The notes under the pieces: generated by a model | Database searches by the model: none | The model's input: the letters and a program-made list of their open reading frames with translations, nothing else | Told to the model about the DNA's origin: nothing | Translations under genes and position numbers: made by a program | Part shown: positions 46,945 to 56,799 of the stretch, piece after piece | Layout: the number at the start of each line of letters is the position of its first letter | How positions within the stretch are numbered: the stretch's first letter is position 1 | Assembly (NCBI RefSeq): GCF_036588685.1 | Contig: NC_086378.1 | Coordinates: 43,563,578 to 43,627,577, forward strand | From: Mytilus trossulus | Lineage: Eukaryota > Mollusca > Bivalvia > Mytilida > Mytilidae | DNA: 64,000 nucleotides | Direction of reading: 5' to 3'

Positions 46945-48945
46945 AATACTAGTTGAACTTACTTTAAATGAAGCTAATACTAACAATGACCACTGCCCTT
47001 TCCTCGATCTTGATATCTATATCATTAACGGGAAGCTTGATACAAAATTTATGATAAAATAGATGCTTTTTCATACCCGATCGTTAATTATCCTTTTTAG
47101 CTCGCCTGGCCCAAAGGGCCAAGTGAGCTTTTCCCATCACTTTGCGTCTGGCGTCCATCGTCGTCGTCCGTCGTCCGTCGTCCGTCGTTAACTTTTACAA
47201 AAATCTTCTCCTCTGAAAATACTGGGCCAAATTAAACCAAACTTGGCCACAATCATAATTGGGGTATCTAGTTTAAAAAATGTGTCCGGTGACCCGGCCA
47301 ACCAACCAAGATGGCCGCCATGGCTAAACATAGAACATAGGGGTAAAATGCATTTTTTGGCTTATAACTCAAAAACCAAAGCATTTAGAGCAAATCTGAC
47401 AGGGTAACATTGTTAATCAGGTCAAGATCTATCTGCCCTGAAATTTTCAGATGAATCCGACAACTCGTTGTTGGGTTGCTGCCCCTGAATTGGTAATTTT
47501 AAGGAAATTTTGCTGTTTTTGGTTATTATCTTGAATATTATTATAGATAGAGATAAACTGTAAACAGCAATAATGTTCAGCAAAGTCAGATTTACAAATA
47601 AGTCAACATGACCAAAATGGTCTGTTGACCCCTTTAGGAGTTATTGCCCTTTATAGCCAATTTTTACTAACATTTTCCACTGAAACTACTGGGCCAAGTT
47701 CATTATAGATAGAGATAATAAAAGCAGCAAGAATGTTCAGTAAAGTAAGATGTACAAACACATCACCAAAACACAATTTTGTCATGAATCCATCTGCTTC
47801 CTTTGTTTAATATTCACATAGACGAAGGTGAGCGACACAGGCTCTTTAGAGCCTCTAGTTTAGCTGGCGACGTTCCCTTGTCACCATCTTATGGTGTTTA
47901 TATATCTCAACTTGTACGATTCGCTCGTGTATGTAACAACGTATTAGGTTTTAGCGAGAGAAATTTATGTATTACTGAAAAATTATTACACCAGGGTTTT
48001 CGATATCATAAACTAATCAAAACATTTACTAAGTTTTATCATCGGTATAAGGAAATAATTCGTAAATATAACTCAACATGCAGACATCTTATATGTTCAG
48101 GTATTTCACATCCAATCTTTTATGGTAATATTCTTTACAAAGCACAAAAATGTCAGTATTCACCTCAAAAGCTTACAAAACCTTTAAACAGACTTATTAA
48201 GAAGGGATATAGTTACGATACTGTTGTCAGGTCATTAAAGATTGCATATTTTAGCTTTAATATTGATTCACTTATAGGTTTTTTGCATCGGAACTAAACA
48301 CATTTATTAAAAAAAAACAGTTTTTGGCATGACACGGGTTATGTTCTTCTTATATATTTTATGATAGTATGATACTAAACCCCTAACGGGAGGGATTGTA
48401 CCTGATATTCATATGATGAAGACATAATCTTTCAATCAGTCTAATTGAAGTCTGGAGCTGGCATGTCAGTTAACTGCTAGTAATCTGTTGTTATTAATGT
48501 ATTATTGTCTTTTTTTTTATTTTCTTTTGTTACATCTTCTGACATCGGACTCGGACTTCTCATGAACTGAATTTTAATGTACGTATTGTTATGCGTTTAC
48601 TTTTCTACATTGACTAGAGGTATAGGGGGAGGGTTGAGATCTCATAAACATGTTTAACCCGCCGCAATTTTGCGCCTGTCCCAAGTCAGGAGCCTCTGGC
48701 CTTTGTAAGTCTTGTATGATTTTTAATTTTAGTTTCTTGTGTATAATTCGGAGTTTAGTATGACGTGTATTATCACTGTACCAGTATACATATTTTTTAA
48801 AGGGCCAGCTGAAGGACGCCTACGGGTGCGGGAGTTTCTCGCTACATTAAAGACCCATTTGTGGCCTTCGGCTGTTGTCTGCTCTATTATCGGGTTGTTG
48901 TCGCTTTGACACATTCCCCATTTCCTTTCTCAATTTTAGTATATT
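46945..48945 (+). pseudogene. Reverse-transcriptase retroelement 1: RT C-terminal relic plus 3' tail, split by an inserted element
   Basis: The left coding piece (about 46955-47098) reads LNEANTNNDHCPFLDLDIYI, then NGKLDTK. It continues only after a one-base frameshift and reaches IVNYPF at the insertion. After the inserted element (47101-47858) the frame resumes at 47866 as GDVPLSPSYGVYISQLVRFA and ends at a stop at 48295. The FLDLDIYI and YGVYISQL motifs match the second RT relic at 58000. The noncoding tail (to 48945) contains GCCTGTCCCAAGTCAGGAGC at 48673 and ends CCCCATTTCC...CTCAATTTT. The class (non-LTR or Penelope-like) cannot be decided because the catalytic palm is missing. It is a decayed, non-functional copy. 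Confidence 0.75.
47101..47858 (-). mobile_element. Palindromic-end repeat family, copy 4, inserted in RT element 1
   Basis: The element is 758 bp. One end begins CTCGCCTGGCCC with the hairpin GGCCCAAAGGGCC, and the other end has AGGCTCTTTAGAGCCT then CTAG. It is flanked on both sides by TTTAG (47096-47100 and 47859-47863), a probable 5-bp target duplication. The body contains 'gttgggttgctgcccctgaa', 'ttacaaataagtcaacatg' and 'ttcatgaatcc'-type segments shared with the other three copies. Open frames inside are not conserved. Confidence 0.8.
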
Positions 48946-50172
48946 ACTAGAACACACCCGTCATATCGCGGGTCCATGACTGAATTAAGGTATATAACTA
49001 TGCGCAAGCCTTATTTTAGTATTAGTATTGTCATCTGATAAAGTCATGCCGATTTTAAGTTACACAGTTTTTCTCTGCTTTCAAATCTTTCTGTTTGAAC
49101 CCGTCGAACTGGAACTTATTAATTATTGGTAATATTAATTATTTGGAAAACAAAAGGTCCTGGAATGGAGTATTTTTTAATCAACAACATTGTCCTATAT
49201 ATTAGTTATAAAAAAAGATGAATTCTTTGATTCGCTGTTTTACGTCATGTATGCCCACTAACAAATTGAAAACTGTTCCTCATTTTTAGTCTTGTTATCT
49301 TAGAAAGTCTTACTGATTAAAATACTACAATAGGTAGCTATTTGACTATTTAGTAGTGTCAACCCTGTGATTATGACCCGTGTACATTGTATATAGCATA
49401 TTAACGTTGAATACACTGTTTGGTGGTGCGCCTGTCAGATGCGGAACGTACAGATTAGGTAATAGGTAACAGGTGAATATACTATTGGTATCGGTATCGG
49501 ACTCGACCCGGAACTTCTTAATTATTGGCAATATTAATTACGTGGAAAACAAAAGGGCCTGGACAGGTGTAATTTTCAATCTATACTTTTGTACTATATT
49601 AGTGATATATAAAGTTGAATTCTTTGATTCGTCGTGTTTACGTGATGACGGCTGAAAAATTGGACTTCGTAATTTTAGTATTATAGATATGGAAGAAAAA
49701 AAATACGCCTGTACACAATGGCAGATATAATTTAGAATTTTCAAAACTATTGATGCAGACAATTTATCACATATGTTAACAAAAGGAGTTAACATAAAAG
49801 GTAACTGAGGTTATAAGTGCCAGAAACGATAGGATTTGGGGTATCCATCCATGAAATTTTTTTCCTACAAAACACTCAAAAAGCAATGGAACAATGATTT
49901 TATTACTGTTCAGACTTCTTAATCTCAAAGTGACAAATACCGAGCCAGATCGATTAGACTGCAGACGGTAAATCCAAGGCCCCTGTTAAGAAAAGACAAT
50001 GCTATTTGTATGTTAACACTCCTTGCAACAACTCAATTATGGTCCGTTAGTGGTCTGTTGCAAGGAAATATTTCTCAATCTACTGGCCGTGAAAGTTGCT
50101 GTTTTTTTCAAAGTCGACCACTTGTTTGAACATTACTGCTTGAATTCAATTGTTGTTGTCTTTGTTCTCCTG
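48946..50172. other. Intergenic; a duplicated segment of about 200 bp
   Basis: 'ggaacttattaattattgg' then 'caatattaatt..tggaaaacaaaagg' at 49110-49165 recurs at 49510-49560, each followed by 'gaattctttgattcg'. This is an old direct duplication 400 bp apart. No gene. Confidence 0.5.

Positions 50173-50237
<65 letters not shown>
50173..50237. repeat. (ATCA)n microsatellite, about 16 units
   Basis: Sixty-five bases of uninterrupted ATCA follow 'gttgttgtctttgttctcc'. It probably grew from a SINE-like ATCA tail. Confidence 0.95.
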
Positions 50238-50239
<2 letters not shown>

Positions 50240-50900
50240 GAATAGACTGCAGTTATAGACAAAATGTGGAACTCCTCTATCAAGAGTGATGTAACTATTT
50301 ATCGGAGTTAACGAGGAAGATTGATGGTTCGTCTTTTGACTATCATCATCATCATTAGTGTTACTATTACAAAACAAAGACGTTGATTCCTCAAGGGAAC
50401 TTCTTCTCGTAGTCAGTGTATTTGTAAAGGAATGTAAAATCAGTACTTAATCTGTTAATAACGGTTACCTAATCTCTCGAGCCCTGCCTTTATCTTTAAT
50501 ATGATTTTATGACTTATCTTTTGGCCGTTTTCCAGATTCCAATATACATTAATTAATTTTGCAGTCGAGTAAAAATAACGGCATCAAACGAACGAACATT
50601 TAAAATAACAGCAACGGATGAGCGGATGATTAGCCCCCAAATCTCCTTGCGTTAGTTGCATAAATACACAATATATTGAAATTATTTCTGAACGTCTATT
50701 TTTTTTAAGAAAACACTATGTGTAATTTTCTAGGCGAGAACACAAAGATGTATCATAATAGTAAATATCTATTCTAATTAGACATACAGTGCTTCGTTTC
50801 TACCCTTGACCTTGATAGCAGATGGTAAATAATTTCTGCACGCGCACTGATATGTAGAAAGCTAAATTACTAAACTCTTTAACTTTTGGATATAGTCAAA

Positions 50901-50941
50901 ATGATGCACAAAGAAAAATACGAAGTCACACCTGAACCAAG
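50901..50941 (+). CDS. Exon 1 of an unrecognised protein-coding gene
   Basis: The exon opens with ATGATGCAC and encodes MMHKEKYEVTPEP plus two bases of the next codon. It ends at a strong donor, CCAAG|GTGAGT. The context before the ATG is TCAAAATG. The split codon AG+G (Arg) joins in frame to the exon at 54889. Intron 1 is about 3.9 kb and contains several repeats. I do not recognise the protein. The exon is short, so it depends on the good donor and on the phase match. Confidence 0.55.
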
Positions 50942-51302
50942 GTGAGTCTGATATGTTTGTTAATTGATATATACATATTATTTAATCCTTATATTAAAAT
51001 TAATGCAAATAACTGCTGTGTGTGCACTATTGTACTGTCGTCACACATACATTAAGGATAGTCATATCTCGGAGTCATCTATCATGTTTATTATTTAAAT
51101 AACAGAGCTTTCAGAATATTAACCAATTCGTATTGTCAGCGATAACACATTCCAGCTGCAATCATGAATGTTTTCTCTGGATTGAAATGTTGTTAAAATT
51201 TAGAAAGAGTGTGGTGCTCTCACGGTCCTGTCATATACGAGTATTTTAAAATTGAGTAAACAGGGACTAGAGACAAACAACTTGAATTGCCATTGGATGG
51301 AC

Positions 51303-51453
51303 ATGTTGGGGTATTTCAATATTTTTACCTTAAAGGTGACAGCGATATTTCTGACCTTCAGTGTTTTCGTTTTACAATGTTGGGGTATTTCAATATTTTA
51401 CCTTAAAGGCAAAAGCAATATTTCTGACCTTCAGTGTTTTCGTTTCTACAATG
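51303..51453. repeat. 74-bp tandem duplication
   Basis: 'atgttggggtatttcaatat', then 'accttaaagg' and 'atatttctgaccttcagtg', occurs at 51303-51376 and 51377-51453 with small differences. The open frame across it (51252-51653, 133 residues) shows the same internal repeat and resembles no protein I know. Confidence 0.85.
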
Positions 51454-51895
51454 AAAATACAGAAATGAACCAATACGCAATGGCGAAAAGGGATATATAT
51501 TTCGACTTGTTTTCCCTTATGTCATGTATGTTACGGTTCATCATTTATCCAACCCATTCTTTCTTTATATCAGATATTTCAAATCTTAATATAATTTACA
51601 TTATCATATGTATGTTGACATACAACTGTATGTTAAATGTATATGGTAAGTAAAACTCAATATGGAAAAGAAGTTCAGACAACCAACGACAAAAAAGACA
51701 AATCACATTTCAAAATTGAAAACGATAAAAATTATAAAAAACACGATTAATTATGTATTGGTGTTTTAACGTCCAGTGTCAAATATGTCATGCATGTTCT
51801 GTACGATAGAACACGAATCATGCAATAAAAGCCATACTTACTTGTGTGCTCCTGTATCGCTAGTAGTATTCGTTGGAAGTATAACTTAATTTTGT

Positions 51896-52105
51896 ATTTA
51901 GGCAGCAACCATTTGATTTTCTGGGGGGGGGGGGGGGGGGGGCTATGCTTTTTGGGAAAAAAAAGTTTGTTTCTAGTTTTTGGAGAAAAAAATAATTTGT
52001 TTTTGACCCTGAGAAAAAAAAAATTGTTTGTTTCACCCTTAGCTGCCACTATTTGTAAGTTAACATTGAAAGAAAAAAATGTTTTCATCTTGTCCCCCCA
52101 AAATT
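51896..52105 (+). repeat. Dispersed repeat starting with a G20 tract
   Basis: 'agcaaccatttgattttct' is followed by 20 consecutive G (51923-51942), then alternating 'gaaaaaaaa' and 'tttgtttct' blocks, ending 'gctgccactatttg'. The open frames on both strands are low complexity. Confidence 0.6.
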
Positions 52106-52214
52106 CTTAGCCTCATTTATTCGTTCAGTGTATGTTTCCTTTTTTGTATTATTTGTTTATAGGAACATGATGTTCAGTGATTGTCGATGTGGTTCATTAG
52201 TGTTTCTCGTTTCT

Positions 52215-52232
52215 CGTGTGTGTGTGTGTGTG
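52215..52232. repeat. (GT)n microsatellite
   Basis: Nine GT units form a short run immediately before the reverse-oriented 'GCCCC' repeat. Confidence 0.85.
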
Positions 52233-52246
52233 TTTTTGTTTTTGTT

Positions 52247-52708
52247 TTTATGCCCCACCTACGATAGTAGAGGGGCATTATGTTTTCTGGTCTGTGGCTC
52301 CGTTCGTTCGTCGTACCGTTCGTTCGTTCGTTCGTCCGCAGGTTAAAGTTTTTGGTCAAGGTAGTTTTTGATGAAGCTGAAGTCCAATCAACTAGAAACT
52401 TAGTACACTTGTTGCTTATGATATGATCTTTCTAATTTTAAAGCCAAATTAGACTTTTGACCCCAATTTCACGGTCAATTGAACATAGACAATGAAAATG
52501 GGAGTTTCAGGTTAAAGATTTTGGTCAAGGTAGTTTTTGATGAAGCTGAAGTCCAATCAACTTGAAACTTAGTACACTTGCTGCTTATGGTATGATCTTT
52601 CTAATTTTAAAGCCAAATCAGACTTTTGACCCAATTTCACGGTCGATGGAACATGGAAAATGATAGTGCCAGTGGGGCATCCGTGTACTTTGGACACATT
52701 CTTGTTTT
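52247..52708 (-). repeat. 'GCCCC...GGGGCAT' repeat family, copy with internal duplication
   Basis: It begins 'atgccccacctacgatagtag', then a CGTTCGTTCGTTCGTC run, and ends 'ggacacattcttgttt'. The segment starting 'caggttaaagtttttggtc' (about 52340-52500) is repeated at about 52508-52650, giving a 160-bp internal tandem duplication. Confidence 0.75.
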
Positions 52709-52946
52709 TTTATTTATAAAATATAGATTAGACCGTTGGTATTTCAGCATTTTCGAGGTCACATGTAACCTAGTTATTCCACTATGGTCAAAAAGGCTTT
52801 TATAAAACTTAAGAAAAAAATGACTTCCACTTGACTATTTTGAACTGTTGGTTAAATAGCTTTCTGGTAAGCATCAACCCACAATTATAATGGGACATGG
52901 TATCAAGTGAGAGATATATTCTGCGTATGCAGGTGGTGCTAGGATT

Positions 52947-53165
52947 TTTAATTTTAGTTTCTTGTGTATCTTCGGAGTTAAGTATGACGTCCATTGTCAC
53001 TGAACAAGTATATATTTGTTTAGGGGCCAGCTGAAGGGCGCCTACGGGTGCGGGAGTTTCACGCTGCATTGAAGACCTATTGGTGACCTTCTGCTGTTGT
53101 CTGTTATATGGCCGAGTTGTTTTTTCTTTGACACATTCTCCATTTCCATTTTCAAGTTTATATCT
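52947..53165 (+). repeat. 3' tail of RT element 1, truncated copy
   Basis: 'ttttagtttcttgtgtatc', 'aggggccagctgaaggg', 'gcctacgggtgcgggagttt', 'acattctccatttccatttt' and 'caa' are collinear with 48725-48940. Confidence 0.7.
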
Positions 53166-54419
53166 CTGCACCTTATTCAGAAACATATAATTATTATACT
53201 GTAGTATATGTCTCTGCTATATTCAAAATCTATTGTGCTCCTTTCGTATTAAAAAAAACCGGTATCACTAAGATTCTCAAAGTTACTGGCTTGTGGTTCC
53301 GTGAAACAAACTATTTCTAACTGAAGTTCAACCTTCCCCGCTCTTTCAGTTGTAAATTAAAAGCGATCGTGCAAAGTCGGGAAAATGGAAATAAAAAGTC
53401 TTTCAATGATATAAATAGTCGTTTGAATTGATATGTTTAAATGTGGACGTCAATTTTGGGAAATACGTTTAGGTTTCATTGGTAAATTTGTTCTTACTTC
53501 ATAAGTATGCCGAGTTTTTTTTTGATAAATCCCATTTTCAAACAGGTTAATGATAAAGCAGAAGATAAGTTTCTCACATTTAAATGTTCTCTAAGCTAAG
53601 CTGATTGGTTTCTAATATTTTAAGTGATTTACAGGAAGCAGTGATTACAGACAGTGTGATAATTACGATAAGACCACAAGAAGACTAGATAGTGTCAAAG
53701 CAACATTAAAAAAACATACACAGACAATTAAAATATCCTGTATTAGAGTGCTCTTCACTATGAGCAGTTATATCTGTGAGATAGTGTTCATTTCACAATG
53801 GAACTTTATTTAGGAAACAGGCAAACTTATAGTGTATTCAATTGTGTACGTCTAGCTTAAACAATAATTTGTTATCACTTGAATGTCTACAGATTGAACT
53901 TCTAGATTGCGAAGAAAAGGAATGTACATGTCTATATGTAAATAATGAAGGAATCAAACAGCAAAAGTACTAGACAAAACAAGCAAAACTAAAGATTCAA
54001 ACAAAACAAAACAATCGTTATCTGGACGTCCAAAAAACGGCTCAAACAAGAAAGTCTGTACAACTCTATATCGACCGAGTCGTATTTAACAACTATACTT
54101 TATGTAAAAATACCATCGATATCGTATTTGTTTGCTCATAGAATCGCACAGTTAAAATTGTCAAATCCTACTGGAATTCAAATTTTCAAGAGCTACATGT
54201 ATATACTAGAAGCCTTGGAAATCGGAATTTTTGTTTGTTATAATTTTTTGTTTGTTTGAATACCTACCGACACTTTTAGTATATATTTCTATAAAATCAA
54301 ACAAAGCGCTACTGTTGAGGGCATTTTATTGTCAAAACTGTGAATTAACTTCTTTTTGTAAAAAAATGCTTTGTAGAATGTAATTTTCCATAACAACATA
54401 ATGCGAATCAGAAAGAAAG
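53166..54419. other. Intron 1 of the unrecognised plus-strand gene, nothing recognised
   Basis: About 1.25 kb of AT-rich sequence. No additional exon with matching phase was found. Confidence 0.4.
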
Positions 54420-54615
54420 TGTATAGATTAGACCGTTGATTTTCTGTTTTAATGGTTTTACACTAGTAATTTTGGGGCCCTTTATAGTTTGTTGTTCGGT
54501 GTGAGCCAAGGCTCCGTGTTGAAGGCTGTACATTTACCTATAATGGTTTACTTTTATAAATTGTTATTTGGATGGAGAGCTGTCTCATTGGCACTCACAC
54601 CACATCTTCCTATAC
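54420..54615 (+). repeat. Retroelement 3' tail ('...ACCACATCTTC' family), copy 7
   Basis: It is nearly identical to copy 6 and is among the youngest copies here. It sits in intron 1 of the unrecognised plus-strand gene, about 270 bp before exon 2. Confidence 0.7.
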
Positions 54616-54888
54616 CAAGTTAACTTCAAACGTTTTGGCTTTTGTAAGACATGCTCTTTTATATATTTTTTTCTTTTTAAATACTCAAAATTATCTAATT
54701 CTGTTTTTAGAAAAATAACACCCGTTCTGGACTGTCTTTAATTTCATCTGTTTAAAAGTAGCCATACTAGTGTCAGAACTTTAAAGAACACGCATGAATC
54801 AGCGATACTGTTAATCAAAGTAAGATTTGACATACTTGTTTTAAATAATAATGTGCTCAAATCTATATGCTTTTTATTCCCCCCTTAG

Positions 54889-55094
54889 GACCACCATATC
54901 ACACCGTTTGACATCTTTTTATGGAAATATACGGAGTCATTTACTTGGTGGTGTCTTAACCGGAAGACGATCCGTCTATGAAGTGAGTGACGCTGACTTG
55001 GCGGAAGGAGAAGATGGTCTCACAGCATTCAGACAGGAAACGGATGGAAAAGAAGGTAAAAAGAACGTCATCAAATTTGAGAGAGCTACATCAG
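54889..55094 (+). CDS. Exon 2 of the same unrecognised gene
   Basis: The acceptor is TTCCCCCCTTAG|GAC and the donor is TCAG|GTAGGA; the exon is 206 bases and ends with one base of a split codon. The reading is open and looks protein-like. A basic N-terminal part (TTISHRLTSFYGNIRSHLLG, then VLTGRRSVYEV) is followed by an acidic part (DADLAEGEDG) and a Lys/Glu-rich end. There is no signal peptide or membrane segment in these 82 codons, which suggests a cytosolic N-terminus. I do not recognise the family. No later exon could be found before the right edge, so the gene probably continues beyond the window. Confidence 0.6.
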
Positions 55095-56799
55095 GTAGGA
55101 GAAACTGAAATGATTTGATTTGACGCTTACAGAATGAGCTTAATACTGCAGGAGGGTCGAAATGGAGAAGATGTTGTTACCATATTTTTATTTATTTTCA
55201 ATTTTTCTTTTTAATACTTTGGTTTTCTTTTTTTCTTTTCACCTACTTATTCAGCAACTTATTACAACATTTAACGTCCACATCTTTTTAATATGTACTG
55301 TAATTATCCATTCAATCCTCCGCAAGCTACAGCTTTTCAAGTTATTGTTTGATCTTAATTGCGCTGCTGTTCAACTCTTCAAAGAGGTATGGCTTTTGAT
55401 TGCACTGCTGCGTAGTTATGCAATGAGATATATTGCCATTATCCATTATATTTACCTCACATAAGGGTTCATTTTTTAGAGTTCAAATTCAATTGTATCA
55501 AATATGATACAAGAATAAAAATATGCTTACATGAAAGATTTCCGAAAAATATTTCCACGAATACAGCTAAAATGAAAATTTAATTCGGCTGTACACATCA
55601 CTGTTTAGATAAAGTATAAACAATTGTATTTTTTTGTAAGTTTTAGTTTAAAGCATTGAAGGACATTTGAAATTGAAATATTTCACCATGTTATAAAGAC
55701 AATTCTTAGGTTGTTATTTTGTTCTAATAATAGTTCTGGGTTAGAATGTCATTCCTGTTATTGGGGGATTAATTCTGAAAATTTGCCAAAAACTTTCAAA
55801 ATTGCAGTTTTCAACTGTCTATAAGCTTTTATATTTTTATCAAATATTTAGAATTATGGCATATTGTTGTCAGAACTTCAAAGAACACACCTGAAGCTAC
55901 CATACGCTGAGTTCAGATTTATAATACTGAGAGGAATGTTTGGAATGGATGTTAAAATTAATTAAAGTGAAATTGAACCTACGCCATAAAGTCTTACTTT
56001 CAATCTTTCAAAAAGGTTTTGTAGCATCAATCATTATAGTTTGAATAGATGGCCGAGAAATGGTCAATCAACAACTTTCGCCTTTTTTCAGTGAGACGTA
56101 CATGACATGACGTATACACGGTATAATTGCAATGATATACAAGGTTTTACTTGTGTTTCTTTCGAAATCTGAAACTCCATAACATGTTATGTATCAATTC
56201 TTAATTGGTATTTTGATAAAAGCAAAATCTACGTTATTAAGTGATTATTAATGGATTTGAAATATATACTGGCTTTAGTTGCAATGTCATATTTCCGCAT
56301 CTTTGAAATTATTATTCATGACTTGTAAAGGTAAAAATAACTGTAGTTTATATTCAACATTGACTTCAGGTTTTGTGTTAAATGAACTTGAAAATAATTT
56401 AAATCTTGTAAGATATAGTCGTTTCATTGATTCAGTTCAAGATTCCGTAGGCACACTATTCATTTATATATATATAGTACATGGCACAATATGTTAATAA
56501 TGTGCCTGTGCCAAGTCAACATGACTGTTTGCCTATGCTTATCTTTTAACAGTTTGGTGTCAATTGGACTTAAAGTTATAATACTTCCCAAAATTCAGAA
56601 CTTCTCAAATTTGTACTTTTAAGTACTGAGTTAAGTTTTTGACATAAATGTCTCTCTAAACTTTGAACGATATGAGGTTTGACATATAGCACAGTAGCAA
56701 AAAGCAGTATGAAAAGTGGGGATAGGGGATCTTTTCTAGAGACACAATAGACTAAAAGATAGTTATAGTGTCCTCCTTTATTTTCATGCTAATATTTAA
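55095..56799. other. Probable intron 2 of the plus-strand gene
   Basis: A 100-residue open frame (55162-55464) is hydrophobic, T-rich and without splice context. GCCTGTGCCAAGTCAACATG at 56503 resembles the tail core of the retroelements. Nothing else was recognised. Confidence 0.4.

Noticed and set aside
50173..50237. A CRISPR-like or satellite array
   Set aside because: A simple ATCA microsatellite with no spacers; CRISPR is not expected in animal DNA.
51747..52110. Open frames on both strands across the G20 tract
   Set aside because: Low-complexity (poly-Gly, poly-Pro, Lys/Phe) translations of a repeat.
52809..53186. 125-residue minus-strand open frame
   Set aside because: Its central part is the antisense of the RT element 1 tail (52947-53165), which occurs as noncoding sequence at six or more other places.
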